NCBI GenBank assembly: GCA_019096155.1
Contig: JAHCVI010000001.1
Coordinates: 14,347,243-14,411,242, forward strand
DNA length: 64,000 nt
Origin: Staphylotrichum longicolle
Lineage: Eukaryota > Ascomycota > Sordariomycetes > Sordariales > Chaetomiaceae
Reading direction: 5' to 3'
Shown: one piece after another, positions 9,131-18,946 of the stretch
How the letters are laid out: each line of letters begins with the position of its first letter
Position numbering within the stretch: position 1 is the first letter of the stretch
Position numbers and translations under genes: made by a program
Notes under the pieces: model-generated
Seen by the model: only the letters and a program-made list of their open reading frames with translations
Told to the model about the DNA's origin: nothing
The model's database searches: none

Positions 9131-10911
9131 ATGCGACTCGGTGCCATCAGAGTTTTTTCACGACCCGCAGCGAGTTTCACTCACACTTTCACGCCCCTCA
9201 CCCGCCAATCTTACCCGGGACGATTCTGGTCGCGAACCAAATTCACCATGGCTACAGGCCAAACCACTGTGGATGTCGGCGCCACGCCCCAGGCTCCGCA
9301 AGCCAGCACCCAGAAGCAGCACGGGAAGCGGCCGTTTCATGGGCACCAACGCAAAAATGCAAAGCACAGGAGAAAGGAGAAGCCGCCCCAGGAGGGATCT
9401 CACGAGGAAGTGCTCCTGGCCGATATTCAGGCACTGCTGGCTTCGTCAAAGATAAGTGACGAGGCTGAGAATGGCGCCGTGGAGGCTGAGGCGGCCCCAT
9501 TGCCCGAGCAGGGCACAGAGATCGAAGTCGAGGTCGTCGAGCTGTCATCCACCGGCGACGGGCTGGCGAAGCGAAAGGGGTCTGACCACATCTACGTCGT
9601 GCCCTTCTCCATACCTGGAGACACGGTCAGGATCAAGGTGTGTCACACAACCTGAACGAGGGGTGGACGGCTGCCGACTTCATCTCGGTCGTCAAGCCGT
9701 CTGAGCTCCGCGACGACAGCCGGGTCCAGTGCCCATACTTTGCCAACTGCTCAGGCTGCCAGTTCCAGATGCTCGACTACGCTGAGCAGCTGAAGATCAA
9801 GAAGAACATCGTCGTTAAGGCGTACCGCAACTTCTCTCAGCTGGATCCCAACCTGGTCCCCGAGGTACTGGACACCATCGGCAGCCCCCTGCAGTACGGC
9901 TACCGCACTAAGCTCACGCCTCATTTCGACGGGCCCAAGGGCAACCCCAGGCGGGGCCCAAAGAAGAGCCACGAGTCCATGCCCCCCTTTGGATTCACGC
10001 CTAAAAATACCCGCCAGGTGCTGGACATCGAGGACTGCCCGATCGCCACAGAAGCCGTGCGCAAAGGTCTGGCCGACGAGCGCGCCCGCCTGGCCGTCGA
10101 GTACGGCAAGTACACCAAGGGCGCGACGATCCTCCTGCGCGAGAACACCAAGCGCGTCCCCAAATCCTCACCCACGGACGTCCCAGAGGTACCAGAAAAC
10201 ACCCCCGCCACGGCGCTCCGCGTCGAGTCGGACACGCACACCGACTTCAAGACGTGCATCACCGACCAAAACGCCACCAGCACCGAGTACATCGACTCCT
10301 TCGTCTTCACCAACCCGGCCGGCGCCTTCTTCCAGAACAACAACTCCATCCTCCCGCCCTTCACCGCCTACATCCGGGAGCACATCCTGCCCCCCTCCCC
10401 GCCGGCCGACGCCAAGCCCATCAGGTACCTCATCGACGCGTACTCGGGCTCGGGGCTCTTCACCATCACGCAGTCGGCGCTCTTCCCCGGCGGCAGCATC
10501 GGCATCGACATCGCCGAGAAGTCGATCGCGTACGCGCGGCGCAACGCGGCGCTCAACGGCCTGCAGGAGGCGCAGTGCCGCTTCCTCGCCGCCGATGCGC
10601 CCGAGCTGTTCAAGAGCGTCAGCGCCTACGACCCGGACGAGACCGTCGTCGTGCTGGACCCGCCGCGCAAGGGCTGCGACGCGAGCTTCCTGCGCCAGCT
10701 GCTGCAGTTCGCGCCCCGGCGGGTCGTGTACGTGAGCTGCAACGTGCACACGCAGGCGCGCGACGTGGGCGTGCTGGTGAGGGGCGAGGTGGAGGGGGTG
10801 GAGGGCAAGAAGGGGGTCAGGTACGCGATTGAGAGTATCAGGGGGTTTGATTTCTTCCCGCAGACGGGGCACGTGGAGGGCGTGGCTGTGCTGAATCGGG
10901 TTGATGCTTAG
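9131..10911 (+). CDS. trm2: tRNA (uracil-5-)-methyltransferase TRM2, one frame break
   Basis: Makes m5U54 in the T-loop of tRNAs using S-adenosylmethionine. From ATG 9131 the first residues look like a mitochondrial presequence (Arg, Ser, Phe, no acids); an internal Met at 9249 would give a form without it. A TRAM domain covers about residues 135-175 (ending PFSIPGDTVRIKV). A cysteine cluster follows (CPYFANCSGCQF plus a later DIEDCP), then the SAM site (YLIDAYSGSGLFTI), the DPPRKGCD motif and the catalytic-cysteine region (YVSCNVHTQARD). The frame shifts at 9638-9643, where one base is missing; restoring it gives 593 aa with family homology on both sides. A 23-nt GT-AG reading of the same spot is too short for an intron. 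No other intron is needed. Confidence 0.88.
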
Positions 10912-11131
10912 AGAGCGAGTATTTGAGGGTCTGAAAATATGTAAATAGAGGGCGGACCGGCAAGGGCAAGATAAAATGTACAAGTAGTGATATGAAGGTT
11001 GCTCGCGAACTAGTCCAAACCGTTATTGCACATAACACCAGCCCTCCAGCAACGAAAAGGAAAAGGGTATCCATGTTCTATCGGAAGGAAACGGAGCACA
11101 AGAGAGACAGGAAAGCAACACAGCACCGACA

Positions 11132-13055
11132 TCACGCCCTCTTCTTCCCGAGCTTCAACGCCACTAGCTGCTCCATCTGCTCCGTCCACCGCCTGGCAAA
11201 CTCCTCCTCGGTGAACCTCTTGGCCGACTGCCTCGCCCGCTGGCGAACGGCATACGGGTTCGGCAGGCTCAGAGCCTTCTCAAAGCCCCGCGCAAACTCA
11301 GCCTCGGTTGTCGCATGGAAACCTGGCGAGGGACATGTCAGCTTTCTCTTTTTTTCAAACCTCTGGGACAACGCAGAGTGAGCTTCGGAATTCTTACCAG
11401 TCGGCTCCCCATCCACATCAACCACGATATCCATCTTCGGCCCGCCGCTGTCATGGACCACGGCCACGAGCCCCGCAGCCTGGTACTCAACCACCCCGAT
11501 CCCAAAGTGTTCGTTCCACATGCCATTCACGCCGACCGACGCGCGGCGCAGCCACTCCAGAATCTCGGGCCACGACGCGTCCAGGTGGAACTCGACCCTG
11601 TCCCTGATGTGCAGCTCATTCACCAGCAGCCGCAGCTGATACACCCTTTTCGAGTCCGAATCGTCCCGTACACTCCCCACCAGCACCAACCTTGCCCCCT
11701 GCGCTGCCTCTCCGCCACCCTTCAAGAACTCGGCAAAGGCCTGCAGGATCAGCTGGTGGTTCTTCTCCGGCCGGAACTGCGCAATGTACAGCAGCACCTT
11801 CTCCCGCTTCACCTCGCTCGCCTCGCTGACCTCGACCTCGTGCTCCAGCTCGCGCACCGCCACGGGGGGGTACACCACGGCAATCTCCCCCGCCTTCTTG
11901 CCCTTCCTCCGCCGCCCGCCCCACAGCTGCACGATGTGCCCCTGCGTCCAGCTCGAATTGGTCATGACCACGTCGGCGGAGGCGCCCACGCGGGCGTACG
12001 CGCGCGCAAACAGCCGCCAGTAGGCGCCCTTGACGGCGCCGCGCGATGCCGACGCCCTGACCGGCGTTGACGCCCGCGCGCGGCCGCGCCCGCGCCCGCG
12101 GCGCCGGCCGGAGCCGCCGCGAGCGAGTCGAGCATGTCGGTCGAGATGGTCGGGTAGTGCACGTAGGCGGCCGTGGGCACGGCGGGGAAAGGGAACTTGG
12201 CCAGGCCGAGCGCGAAGGCGTAGCCCATGGTGTCGACGAAGACGTCGGGGACCAGCAGCGACAGGGCGTCCCAGGCGAGGACGAGCGAGCCGAGAGATTG
12301 GCCGGCGAGAGTGAAGCGCGGCCAGGTGGAGGCGAGCACCCAGTGGCGGGTGGAGAGGTAGAGGAAGTTGACGGTTGGGGGGTGGAGGTGAATGTTGAAG
12401 CGGCTCTGTGAGGTTGAGGGTGGAGAGGTTAGAAGAGGGTCGGGTTGTGGAAGAGACAGGGGTTGGTTGGGGAACGTACCTTGACGCGGGCGAGGATGGC
12501 GTCTTTGGTTGCGTCGTGGTCGCCGGTGTAGACGACGCATTTTGCGTTGGGCCAGCGCTGCTGTGTTGCGCGGATGGCGGCCCAGAGGACCCTCTCTCCG
12601 CCGCCGCCGGCGTTGCTGGTGGTGTCAGAGCCTTTCCCTGTGGAATGGACCAGCAGTACTCACCAGAACGGGTGGAAGAAACCCACGATACCATCCCAGT
12701 CCTTGTCGCCCTTGTCCCCGTTCTTGGAGGTCCCGGTTGTGCTGGCGTCGACCTTCTCCCAACCGCCGTCCTCGGCGCCCTCACCGCTGCTGGTGCTGTT
12801 CCTCCTCTCCTCGCGGTACTTCTTCTCGTCTGCCGCAACCAGCTCGAGGATGTGGCATCGTCGTCCGTCCGTCTTGTTGCGCAGGTACCAGCCGAGGGCG
12901 GAGCCGAGCGCGCGCCAAAGGAGGGGGAATAGGACGAAAGTCGCTAACGGGGCCAGACATAGCAGCGGCAGGACGACGTGGGACAGGAGTTTGCCGCTCA
13001 TCAAGGCCTGCGGCGAGCATGTGCTGGCGCCGGGCGCCGAGCAGGTGTCGGTCAT
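11132..13055 (-). CDS. alg11: GDP-Man:Man3GlcNAc2-PP-dolichol alpha-1,2-mannosyltransferase ALG11, two frame breaks
   Basis: Adds the fourth and fifth mannoses to the lipid-linked oligosaccharide on the cytosolic face of the ER. Exons on the minus strand: 12664-13055, 12480-12615, 11398-12405 and 11132-11322, all with GT-AG ends. The N-terminal membrane helix is at about residues 20-45. The signature GIVGFFHPF|CNAGGGGERVLW is split by intron 1. The GT4 core has TAAYVHYPTISTDML, ADVVMTNSSWTQGHI, YIAQFRPEKNHQL and GMWNEHFGIGVVEYQAAG. Between about 12075 and 12041 the frame moves twice. The short piece between (VNAGQGVGIA) matches a conserved stretch of the family, so I read this as indels in very GC-rich DNA, not an intron. 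With two single-base corrections the protein is 574 aa. Divergent from COX18. Confidence 0.88.
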
Positions 13056-13600
13056 GGAGGATGGGTGTGTGTCAGTGGAGGGCAGTCGTGGGGGGTTCGT
13101 CGAAGCGTGGTTCGAGGTTCGAGGTTCGAGTTTCGAGGTTCGAGGTTCGTAGTCGTGGAAGGGGGGGACGGGGAGGAGGATGAGAGGGTTGAGTTTAAAA
13201 ATAGACCATGAAAACAGATAAACGAGGGACTGGCGCAACTGTGTCAAGTTGAAAGTAAAAAACAATCAGACAGCTTCCCGAGCTTCTCTTGAAGGTGGGC
13301 GGTTCGGACAGCTGTTCGGGGCGTGGCATGGTTCGAAGCACCGAACAGGTCCACTGACGCACCATGCCCCACTCCACTGTGCTGCAGCTTGACACTGACC
13401 CACTCGCTGCGCCGCTTTAGCGCGGTTGCCAAGACCTCGAGTCTCGGCTTTGGCATTGGGCAATTGGCGTCGAAGCTTCAACATTCACAAATCTCGAATC
13501 GGATGTTTCACCTTGGGTTCTCAACCTCACCATCGACGGTGAGATCTTCTCACACAACCACCCAGTAAATGAGTCGAAGTCGGCCAGGCTCACCCAGACA
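13056..13600. other. Divergent promoter region of ALG11 and COX18
   Basis: About 545 bp between divergent start codons. It includes a heptamer minisatellite 54 bp upstream of the ALG11 ATG, i.e. in its likely 5' leader. Confidence 0.6.
13109..13150. repeat. Heptamer minisatellite (GGTTCGA)6
   Basis: Six tandem copies of GGTTCGA, with one substitution in copy 4 and one in copy 6, in the ALG11 upstream leader. The unit contains TTCGA, so the array is partly self-complementary. Confidence 0.9.
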
Positions 13601-14956
13601 ATGACGATGGCTTCCGCCATGAGGACCATCTCCCGGCTCCGGGTCAGCCCGACCTCGTCCCCGCTCCTCCGAGCCTCGACACAGGCAACCACAACCTCGA
13701 GATTCACCACATCAACCCGACCCTTCTCCTCCTCCCCCCCCCCTCTCACGCCCCCCGGACCCTCCTCAAAACGCCCAACCCTTCCCCTCTCTCGCCTCCA
13801 ATTAACACCGCAAACCAGCACCCGCGCATTCTCTATCGTTTCCGCCGTTGAAACCGCCGTCTCGACCACGCAGACCCTCCTCACCGGCCTCCACACCATG
13901 ACCGGCCTGCCCTGGTACCTGACCATCCCGCTCTTTGCGCTATCCCTTAACCTCGTCGTCCGCCTCCCGGCTCTGATCTATGCCCGCAAGGTCGCCGTCA
14001 AGCGCCAGATCCTGGCCCCTCTGAACCGCGCGTGGGCTCATCGCGACCTCCTCGAGGCGCAGCGGGCGGGCAAGTCCGCGGGGGCACCGCAGGGCTCGCT
14101 GGCGCAGAAAAATCTGGCCAAGGCTAACATTTGGGGGGAGAGGCTGAGGCGGAAGAGATGGGGCGTGCAGATGTGGAAGCTGTGGGCGCCGAGCTTGGGT
14201 ATGTTTCCGTTCTGGCTGCTGGGGATCGAGGCGGTGCGGAGGAGCTGTGGTGGACCGAGGGGGTTTCTGGGATCGTTTATTTTTGGGGCGAGCAAGGTGG
14301 AGGAGGCCATGAAGGGGACGACCGGGGAGGGGAGGGCTGCTGCAACTGCTGCTGATGTGAGTGTGGATGGCCAGGGGCTAGGCGGGGAAGGGGCGTGGGA
14401 TGCTTTCACCGCCGCGGCAGGGCAGGGCGAAGGCCAGGCGGTGTTGACGAGCCACGGCGCAGTTGACTCCATGGTGATGGCGACAGGGCAGACCGACATT
14501 CAAGCTGCACTGGCGTATTCCGGCGCGGATATGAGCATGGCGACGGGGGGTTGTTTGTGGTTTCCTGATCTTCTGGTCGCCGACCCGTACCATATTCTGC
14601 CGTTTGCGCTGTCGGCCGTTTACTTCTTGGGCGTAATGCCATCGTCGCAGAAAGCGTGGAGACAAGTGCTTGGACTGGAGAGTCCGCCGGAGACTCGGCT
14701 AAGGAATGGGAAGTGGCGCATGAGGTTGCAAAGGAGCTTACTCACGCTGTCTCTGGCGGTCGGGCCCCTCACCATGGACTTACCGGCGGCCATCCATCTC
14801 TACTGGCTTTCGTCTGCAGTGGTTGGAACCATTGAGTCCCGCATTATCTGGCGGTTGATGCCGCTCCCAAAGGTCGCCCGTCCAGCGAAGAGGGACACGC
14901 CTGTCATGATGTTTCCGACACGCGAGAAGGCGGAGAAGCTCAACGGACAACGTTGA
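13601..14956 (+). CDS. cox18: Mitochondrial inner-membrane insertase COX18 (OXA1/YidC family)
   Basis: Intronless frame of 451 aa. The first about 90 residues are a mitochondrial presequence rich in Ser, Thr, Arg and Pro with almost no acids. The first membrane helix (PWYLTIPLFALSLNLVVRLP) is followed by the basic loop YARKVAVKRQ, typical of OXA1-family proteins. Later helices cover GMFPFWLLGIEAV, DPYHILPFALSAVYFLGVM and LPAAIHLYWLSSAVVGTIES. In yeast Cox18 exports the C-terminal tail of Cox2 across the inner membrane during complex IV assembly. The loop between helices 2 and 3 is long and Gly/Ala-rich, as often seen in filamentous fungi. The ATG at 13601 is the first in frame; 13607 and 13619 are alternatives. 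The distinction from a generic OXA1 paralogue rests on length and layout. Confidence 0.82.
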   Translation: MTMASAMRTISRLRVSPTSSPLLRASTQATTTSRFTTSTRPFSSSPPPLTPPGPSSKRPTLPLSRLQLTPQTSTRAFSIVSAVETAVSTTQTLLTGLHTMTGLPWYLTIPLFALSLNLVVRLPALIYARKVAVKRQILAPLNRAWAHRDLLEAQRAGKSAGAPQGSLAQKNLAKANIWGERLRRKRWGVQMWKLWAPSLGMFPFWLLGIEAVRRSCGGPRGFLGSFIFGASKVEEAMKGTTGEGRAAATAADVSVDGQGLGGEGAWDAFTAAAGQGEGQAVLTSHGAVDSMVMATGQTDIQAALAYSGADMSMATGGCLWFPDLLVADPYHILPFALSAVYFLGVMPSSQKAWRQVLGLESPPETRLRNGKWRMRLQRSLLTLSLAVGPLTMDLPAAIHLYWLSSAVVGTIESRIIWRLMPLPKVARPAKRDTPVMMFPTREKAEKLNGQR

Positions 14957-15147
14957 TTCGGACTGTACAAGATAAAACGGCAGACATAGACCGCGAGGCC
15001 AACTCCAAACGCCTCCCTGTACAACAAAAAAAAATGATACCATTACACCTTGCCATCGGCCCTTGAAACCCACAAGCCCCATCCCAATCAACCAGCAACC
15101 GCCCGTGAAAACCACAGCCCCCCATTCCGATCACCCCACAACCGCCC

Positions 15148-16026
15148 TCAGCCCAAAAACACAGCCAACAAGATGATCGTCAAAATGACCGACAGGATCA
15201 GCAGCAGACAGCACGCCTTGCTCCGCGCGTTCTTCTGATACCTCGCGGCGCTGCGCAGCTCCCGGTCGGCGCCCCGCGTGTCGTCGCGCACGTTCTCGAC
15301 GTTGCGCTCGATCGTGTCGAGCACCTCGCCCTGCTCCGTCACGATCTGCGCCACCTGCTGGAACAGCACGTTGAGGTCGCCCACGCCCTGCTCGATGTTG
15401 CGGATCTCCTCCTCGCGCTCGATGATGAGCGCCTCCTGGAAGTCGACGTCGTCCTGCGGCGCCAGCCGCGTCAGCTCCTGCTGCTGGAGCAGCTGCGGGC
15501 TGGCCGGGCCGCCGCCGCCGCCGGCTTCGGGGGCGCCCGTCTCTTGGTCGACGGCCGCGCGCGCGGCGGAGACCGAGGCCTTTTGCTTCTCGAGGGCTTG
15601 CCGTTGGAGGTTTTGGAACTCGGAGAGGGAGGACTGGAACTCGCGGGAGAGTTTTTGTTGCATGTATTTTTGCGTGGGCTGTGATCCGACGGGGTTAGAA
15701 TACAATTAGAGAGACAAGGTTAGCGCAGCAGTGAGACGTACCGTCACATCCTCCCACGTCTGGATCTTCTTGACGCCCTCGCCAACCTCCTTGAATGTGG
15801 CGCGCGACTCCTCAATCAGCTCGTGCACCCGCTCCCGCACCCGCGGGGTGTCGCGGCGTGTCCCGAGATGGCCGACCTCGCCGCTGAGCCGCTGGTTGTT
15901 GCCGTTGAGCTTGAACAGGCGGTTCATCAGGTCTTGCGACAGGCGCTGGAAGTCGGGGTCGTCGCTGTACCCGGGGTTGCCGCGGCGCCGCCCCGCCTCG
16001 AGCGACGAGAGCTGGTCGAACGACAT
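15148..16026 (-). CDS. pep12: PEP12-type endosomal syntaxin (Qa-SNARE)
   Basis: Two exons, 15742-16026 and 15148-15678 on the minus strand, with a 63-nt intron in phase 0; 271 aa. The N-terminal helices (syntaxin Habc-like) run to about residue 150. A Gly/Pro-rich hinge follows. The t-SNARE helix spans about 175-235 (ALIIEREEEIRNIEQGVGDL, QVAQIVTEQGEVLDTIERN). A basic patch and a single C-terminal membrane segment (CCLLLILSVILTIILLAVFLG) complete the tail anchor. Vesicle fusion at the endosome/prevacuole is the expected role. The central SNARE-layer glutamine is present (VFQQ-type region before VAQIV). Assignment to Pep12 instead of another Qa-SNARE is by overall resemblance. Confidence 0.83.
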
Positions 16027-16414
16027 GGCGCAAAGTTAAATAGCGAGCGATGCGAGGGAGCGACGGTGTTGTGTGTCCGATGCGACGAGGGCTGGTCTCT
16101 CTTATCAGTGGGTGGTGCTGGTCTGGTGTTGCGAGGTTCGAGGGACAAGGAAGAGGGACCCTTGCCTCTTCAGTGGTGCCTGTGGACCTGAAGCTCGGCT
16201 GACTCCAGCACACCCCACACCTACGTAATGGGGCCTTGGGCCAATCAAATCGCACTGCAGCCTGAGTCGGGGCCCTGTCCCTTCGCGTCTCCGTGCAACA
16301 GCCTCGAGTGGGCTGCAACAGCTTTTTTATTTACAAAGGGCAGACAGACACCAACTCTGCACCTGCGATCCACCACCCCAAGGAAAAGCGACCCCTCGAC
16401 CATGGTCAGCGAAG
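16027..16414. other. Divergent promoter region of PEP12 and NDC1
   Basis: About 390 bp between divergent start codons; only promoter and leader sequence expected, no further gene seen. Confidence 0.55.
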
Positions 16415-18446
16415 ATGGCCGGAGCTACAGTCAGGAGGTCTCCGTATAAGGATTTCCTGCAGCCCGCGCTGCAGCGGCGCTTTGCGACAGCGAGCTTGTT
16501 TGTGCTGGGCATCGCATACCTCCAGGCCCTGCTCTTGGCGAATTGGAGCTCCTGTAAGCTCGACCCGACGCTGGCGATGCCCTCTTCCCTCTCCACGCCG
16601 AGGATGATAAATGATGGATGGCGGGATCAACTGACACTTGTTGCACGCAGTACTATGGTCATGGTTCCCCATTGGCCCGACCGGCTTCCGCGCCGTCCTC
16701 TTCTTCTTCTGCGGCATCCTGATCGTCATTCTCCGAATCTCCCAGTACCACCCCGGCCTGCGCACCTCCGACTCGGGCATCCACACCTTCTTCCGCTATG
16801 CGCTCAAGATGGAGACCTTCGAGACCCTGTTCGTGTATACCTTGTCGGCCTTCCTCTTTAGCCTCTTCTATCTCTGGTCGCTGCCCAGCAAGTCGGGACT
16901 CGAGTTCATCACCTACTTCACGGCAGACCGGGCGCGGCTGAACGAGAAGCCCCTCTTCCTGATCTCCCACCTGGTGCTGTTGGGAGTCTATCAGACGGTG
17001 CTGCATCTCTTCAAGGATGTCGACCGTCTGTCCCTCGGCGTGGCGAAGCCTCAGAATGGCGGCGGAAAGCTTGAGGATGGAGATGCGTCGGTCCAGGTGC
17101 GCCGGTTCCGGGACCAGCTGCCCGCCATCTTGATCTACACCATCAACCAGTCGTTCTTTGGCCTGTTGATCAGCGCCATCGTGTACCCGCTCACCGTTCG
17201 GGCTCTGCTTTGGAAAACGACGTTGGTCTTCCTGAGGCCCCTCTACAACCTCCCCAGGAGCAACATGGTTCCGTCCACGCTGCCCTTCTCCTTCTCGGCC
17301 CTTCTGCGCTGCTTCCTTGTGAGCACCATGCTCATCTTTGCCTGGACGGCCGCCAACACGGCTTTCTCGCTCTTCCTGGTTAAGAGCCCGCTCAAGAACG
17401 GGAAGCCCCTGACCTCGGACTCGAAGGACCCGAATGGCAGCCTCCTCAATGGGTTGAAGAATAAGAAGCTCTCCATCAAGGTATGCCGGATTGTTGCAGG
17501 AGTCAACGCCGCAGATTGCTAACGACAGCAGTGTTTTGCCATGTGGGAACTCGCCTTCATTGCCCGTGATTTCCCCGAGCGCCGCAAGGCCATTTACGAA
17601 GACATCGACCGCAAGGACGGGCCGATGTGGTCTCAGGTCTATAAACTCTGCCTCGACACCCTCAAGAGCATGGAAACCAGCGTTGACGCCTACCTCGCCC
17701 CTCCCACTCCACCACCCGCCGCTCCCGAGACCAGCACCGACCAGCAAAAACCCCGAACCACCGAACCTCCGAGGGACGAAGCCATCTTCCAGCCCGTCCC
17801 CACCCGGAAAGGCCTTCGCAACCAGGTCGAAAAAGCAGTCAACCAAGCGGCCCTCGCCCCGGGCCAGGGCTCCCAGCTCAGCCCGGCCGCCAAAAAGGCC
17901 GTCGAGTCGGCCAAGCACCAGCTCCTGAAGATTCAAAAGGACGCCACGGGCACCGACGACACGCAGGGGCTGCTCCGCGACCTCGCGCTCAAGGTCCTCC
18001 ACTCCCCGGCCGGCTGGCCCTTCCGGCAGCATTACCGCCGCCGCCTCGCGCACGCCGTGTTTGGCGAGCCCTACGGCGAGCCGAGCCTGTACGTCAACGC
18101 GGCGTGCGCGCTGAGCGGCCTCGCCGTGCAGTCGCTGCGCGAGGACAAGTACGGCAACGTGCAGCGCGACGTCGCGAGCATCATCCGGGCGCTGACGGCG
18201 CTCACGAAGAAGGTGGAGGGCGTCAAGACCGGGCTGGCCACGCACTGGACCGACGTCGAGGGCGGGCGCGAGTGCCCCGAGGTCGAGGCCGTGTTGGAGA
18301 CGCTGCGGGATGCGCTGGGGCGGCTGGTCGAGGCGTTTGGGCCGTATGCGAGGGACTTGAGGTTGAGCCTGACGGACGTGCGGTTGGCGAAGGAGGCGGC
18401 GGGGATGGTTGGGGCGGACGGGGAGATGGTTGAGGTGAAGAGGTGA
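16415..18446 (+). CDS. ndc1: Nuclear-pore / spindle-pole-body membrane nucleoporin NDC1
   Basis: Three exons, 16415-16553, 16651-17480 and 17532-18446; all phases close to 627 aa. The protein opens with the conserved YKDFLQPALQRRFATA and six hydrophobic segments in the first about 290 residues (SLFVLGIAYLQALLLA, FRAVLFFFCGILIVIL, LFVYTLSAFLFSLFYLW, LFLISHLVLLGVYQTVL, AILIYTINQSFFGLLISAIV, CFLVSTMLIFAWTAANTAF). The C-terminal half is soluble, starting with CFAMWELAFIARDFPERR at the last exon. Ndc1 anchors nuclear pores and, in yeast, the spindle pole body in the nuclear envelope. The start at 16415 was chosen because the ATG at 16402 is in another frame. A Pro-rich linker (about 380-410) separates the conserved blocks. 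Confidence 0.85.
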
Positions 18447-18946
18447 GGAGGCGATGATGTGGGATGAAGGGACGGATTGGAGTTGGTATGGTACATTAGA
18501 GGTCGGGTCAGTCCTTGGAGTACAGGTGGTGTATGAAAAATGTCACAATATGCCATGATTTTTGTTTCTACAGACCGCTGGGAGGTACTGAGAGCGTTGG
18601 CAGGTGAGTGATGGTTAGTGTATCATGGATGGTGATCCTTTTATGTAACCCTAACCCTAGCATTGGAGCTCAAGCAAGCAACGGCAGATTGGCAGCAGCA
18701 TCCAATTCCAATTCCACGCTCCCGCAACTTCCTGCCACCAACTCGTCCGCAATGCCGGGCGGCGGAATTCTCGCCCACCCCGAGCGCCTTGCTCCTCACG
18801 CAGACGTGTAACCAGCACCACGCAGCCATGACAACCACCAGTTTTGGATTGCCGTACCACGCGCGTGAGCTCAGCGTAGGGCCAACCGCGAGCTTCCGGA
18901 GCTCCAGGCTCACTCGAATTCGCCGCGGGCAGTAGCAGCAGCAACC
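18447..18946. other. Intergenic region with a telobox, upstream of DLT1
   Basis: About 500 bp between two same-strand genes. It holds the NDC1 3' UTR and the DLT1 promoter, including two tandem telomere-type hexamers described separately. Confidence 0.6.
18646..18660 (+). promoter_or_regulatory. Telobox (two CCCTAA units) about 290 bp upstream of DLT1
   Basis: TAACCCTAACCCTAG carries two perfect copies of the telomere repeat TTAGGG (on the minus strand). In fungi such short interstitial motifs in promoters are bound by Myb-type factors (Tbf1/Teb1-like). Whether it works here is not shown by sequence alone. Confidence 0.5.

Noticed and set aside
9638..9660. 23-nt GT-AG segment in TRM2 that would restore the frame if spliced
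   Set aside because: Far below the minimum length of spliceosomal introns, and the segment itself encodes residues that align with the family (SHNLNEG before WTAADF); a missing base explains the shift better.
10168..10983. 271-codon open frame antisense to TRM2
   Set aside because: Val/Gly/Arg-rich shadow of the methyltransferase domain; no start context or motifs.
16659..18245. 528-codon open frame antisense to NDC1
   Set aside because: Charged, repetitive composition typical of the opposite strand of a GC-rich gene; the sense strand carries a complete spliced NDC1.
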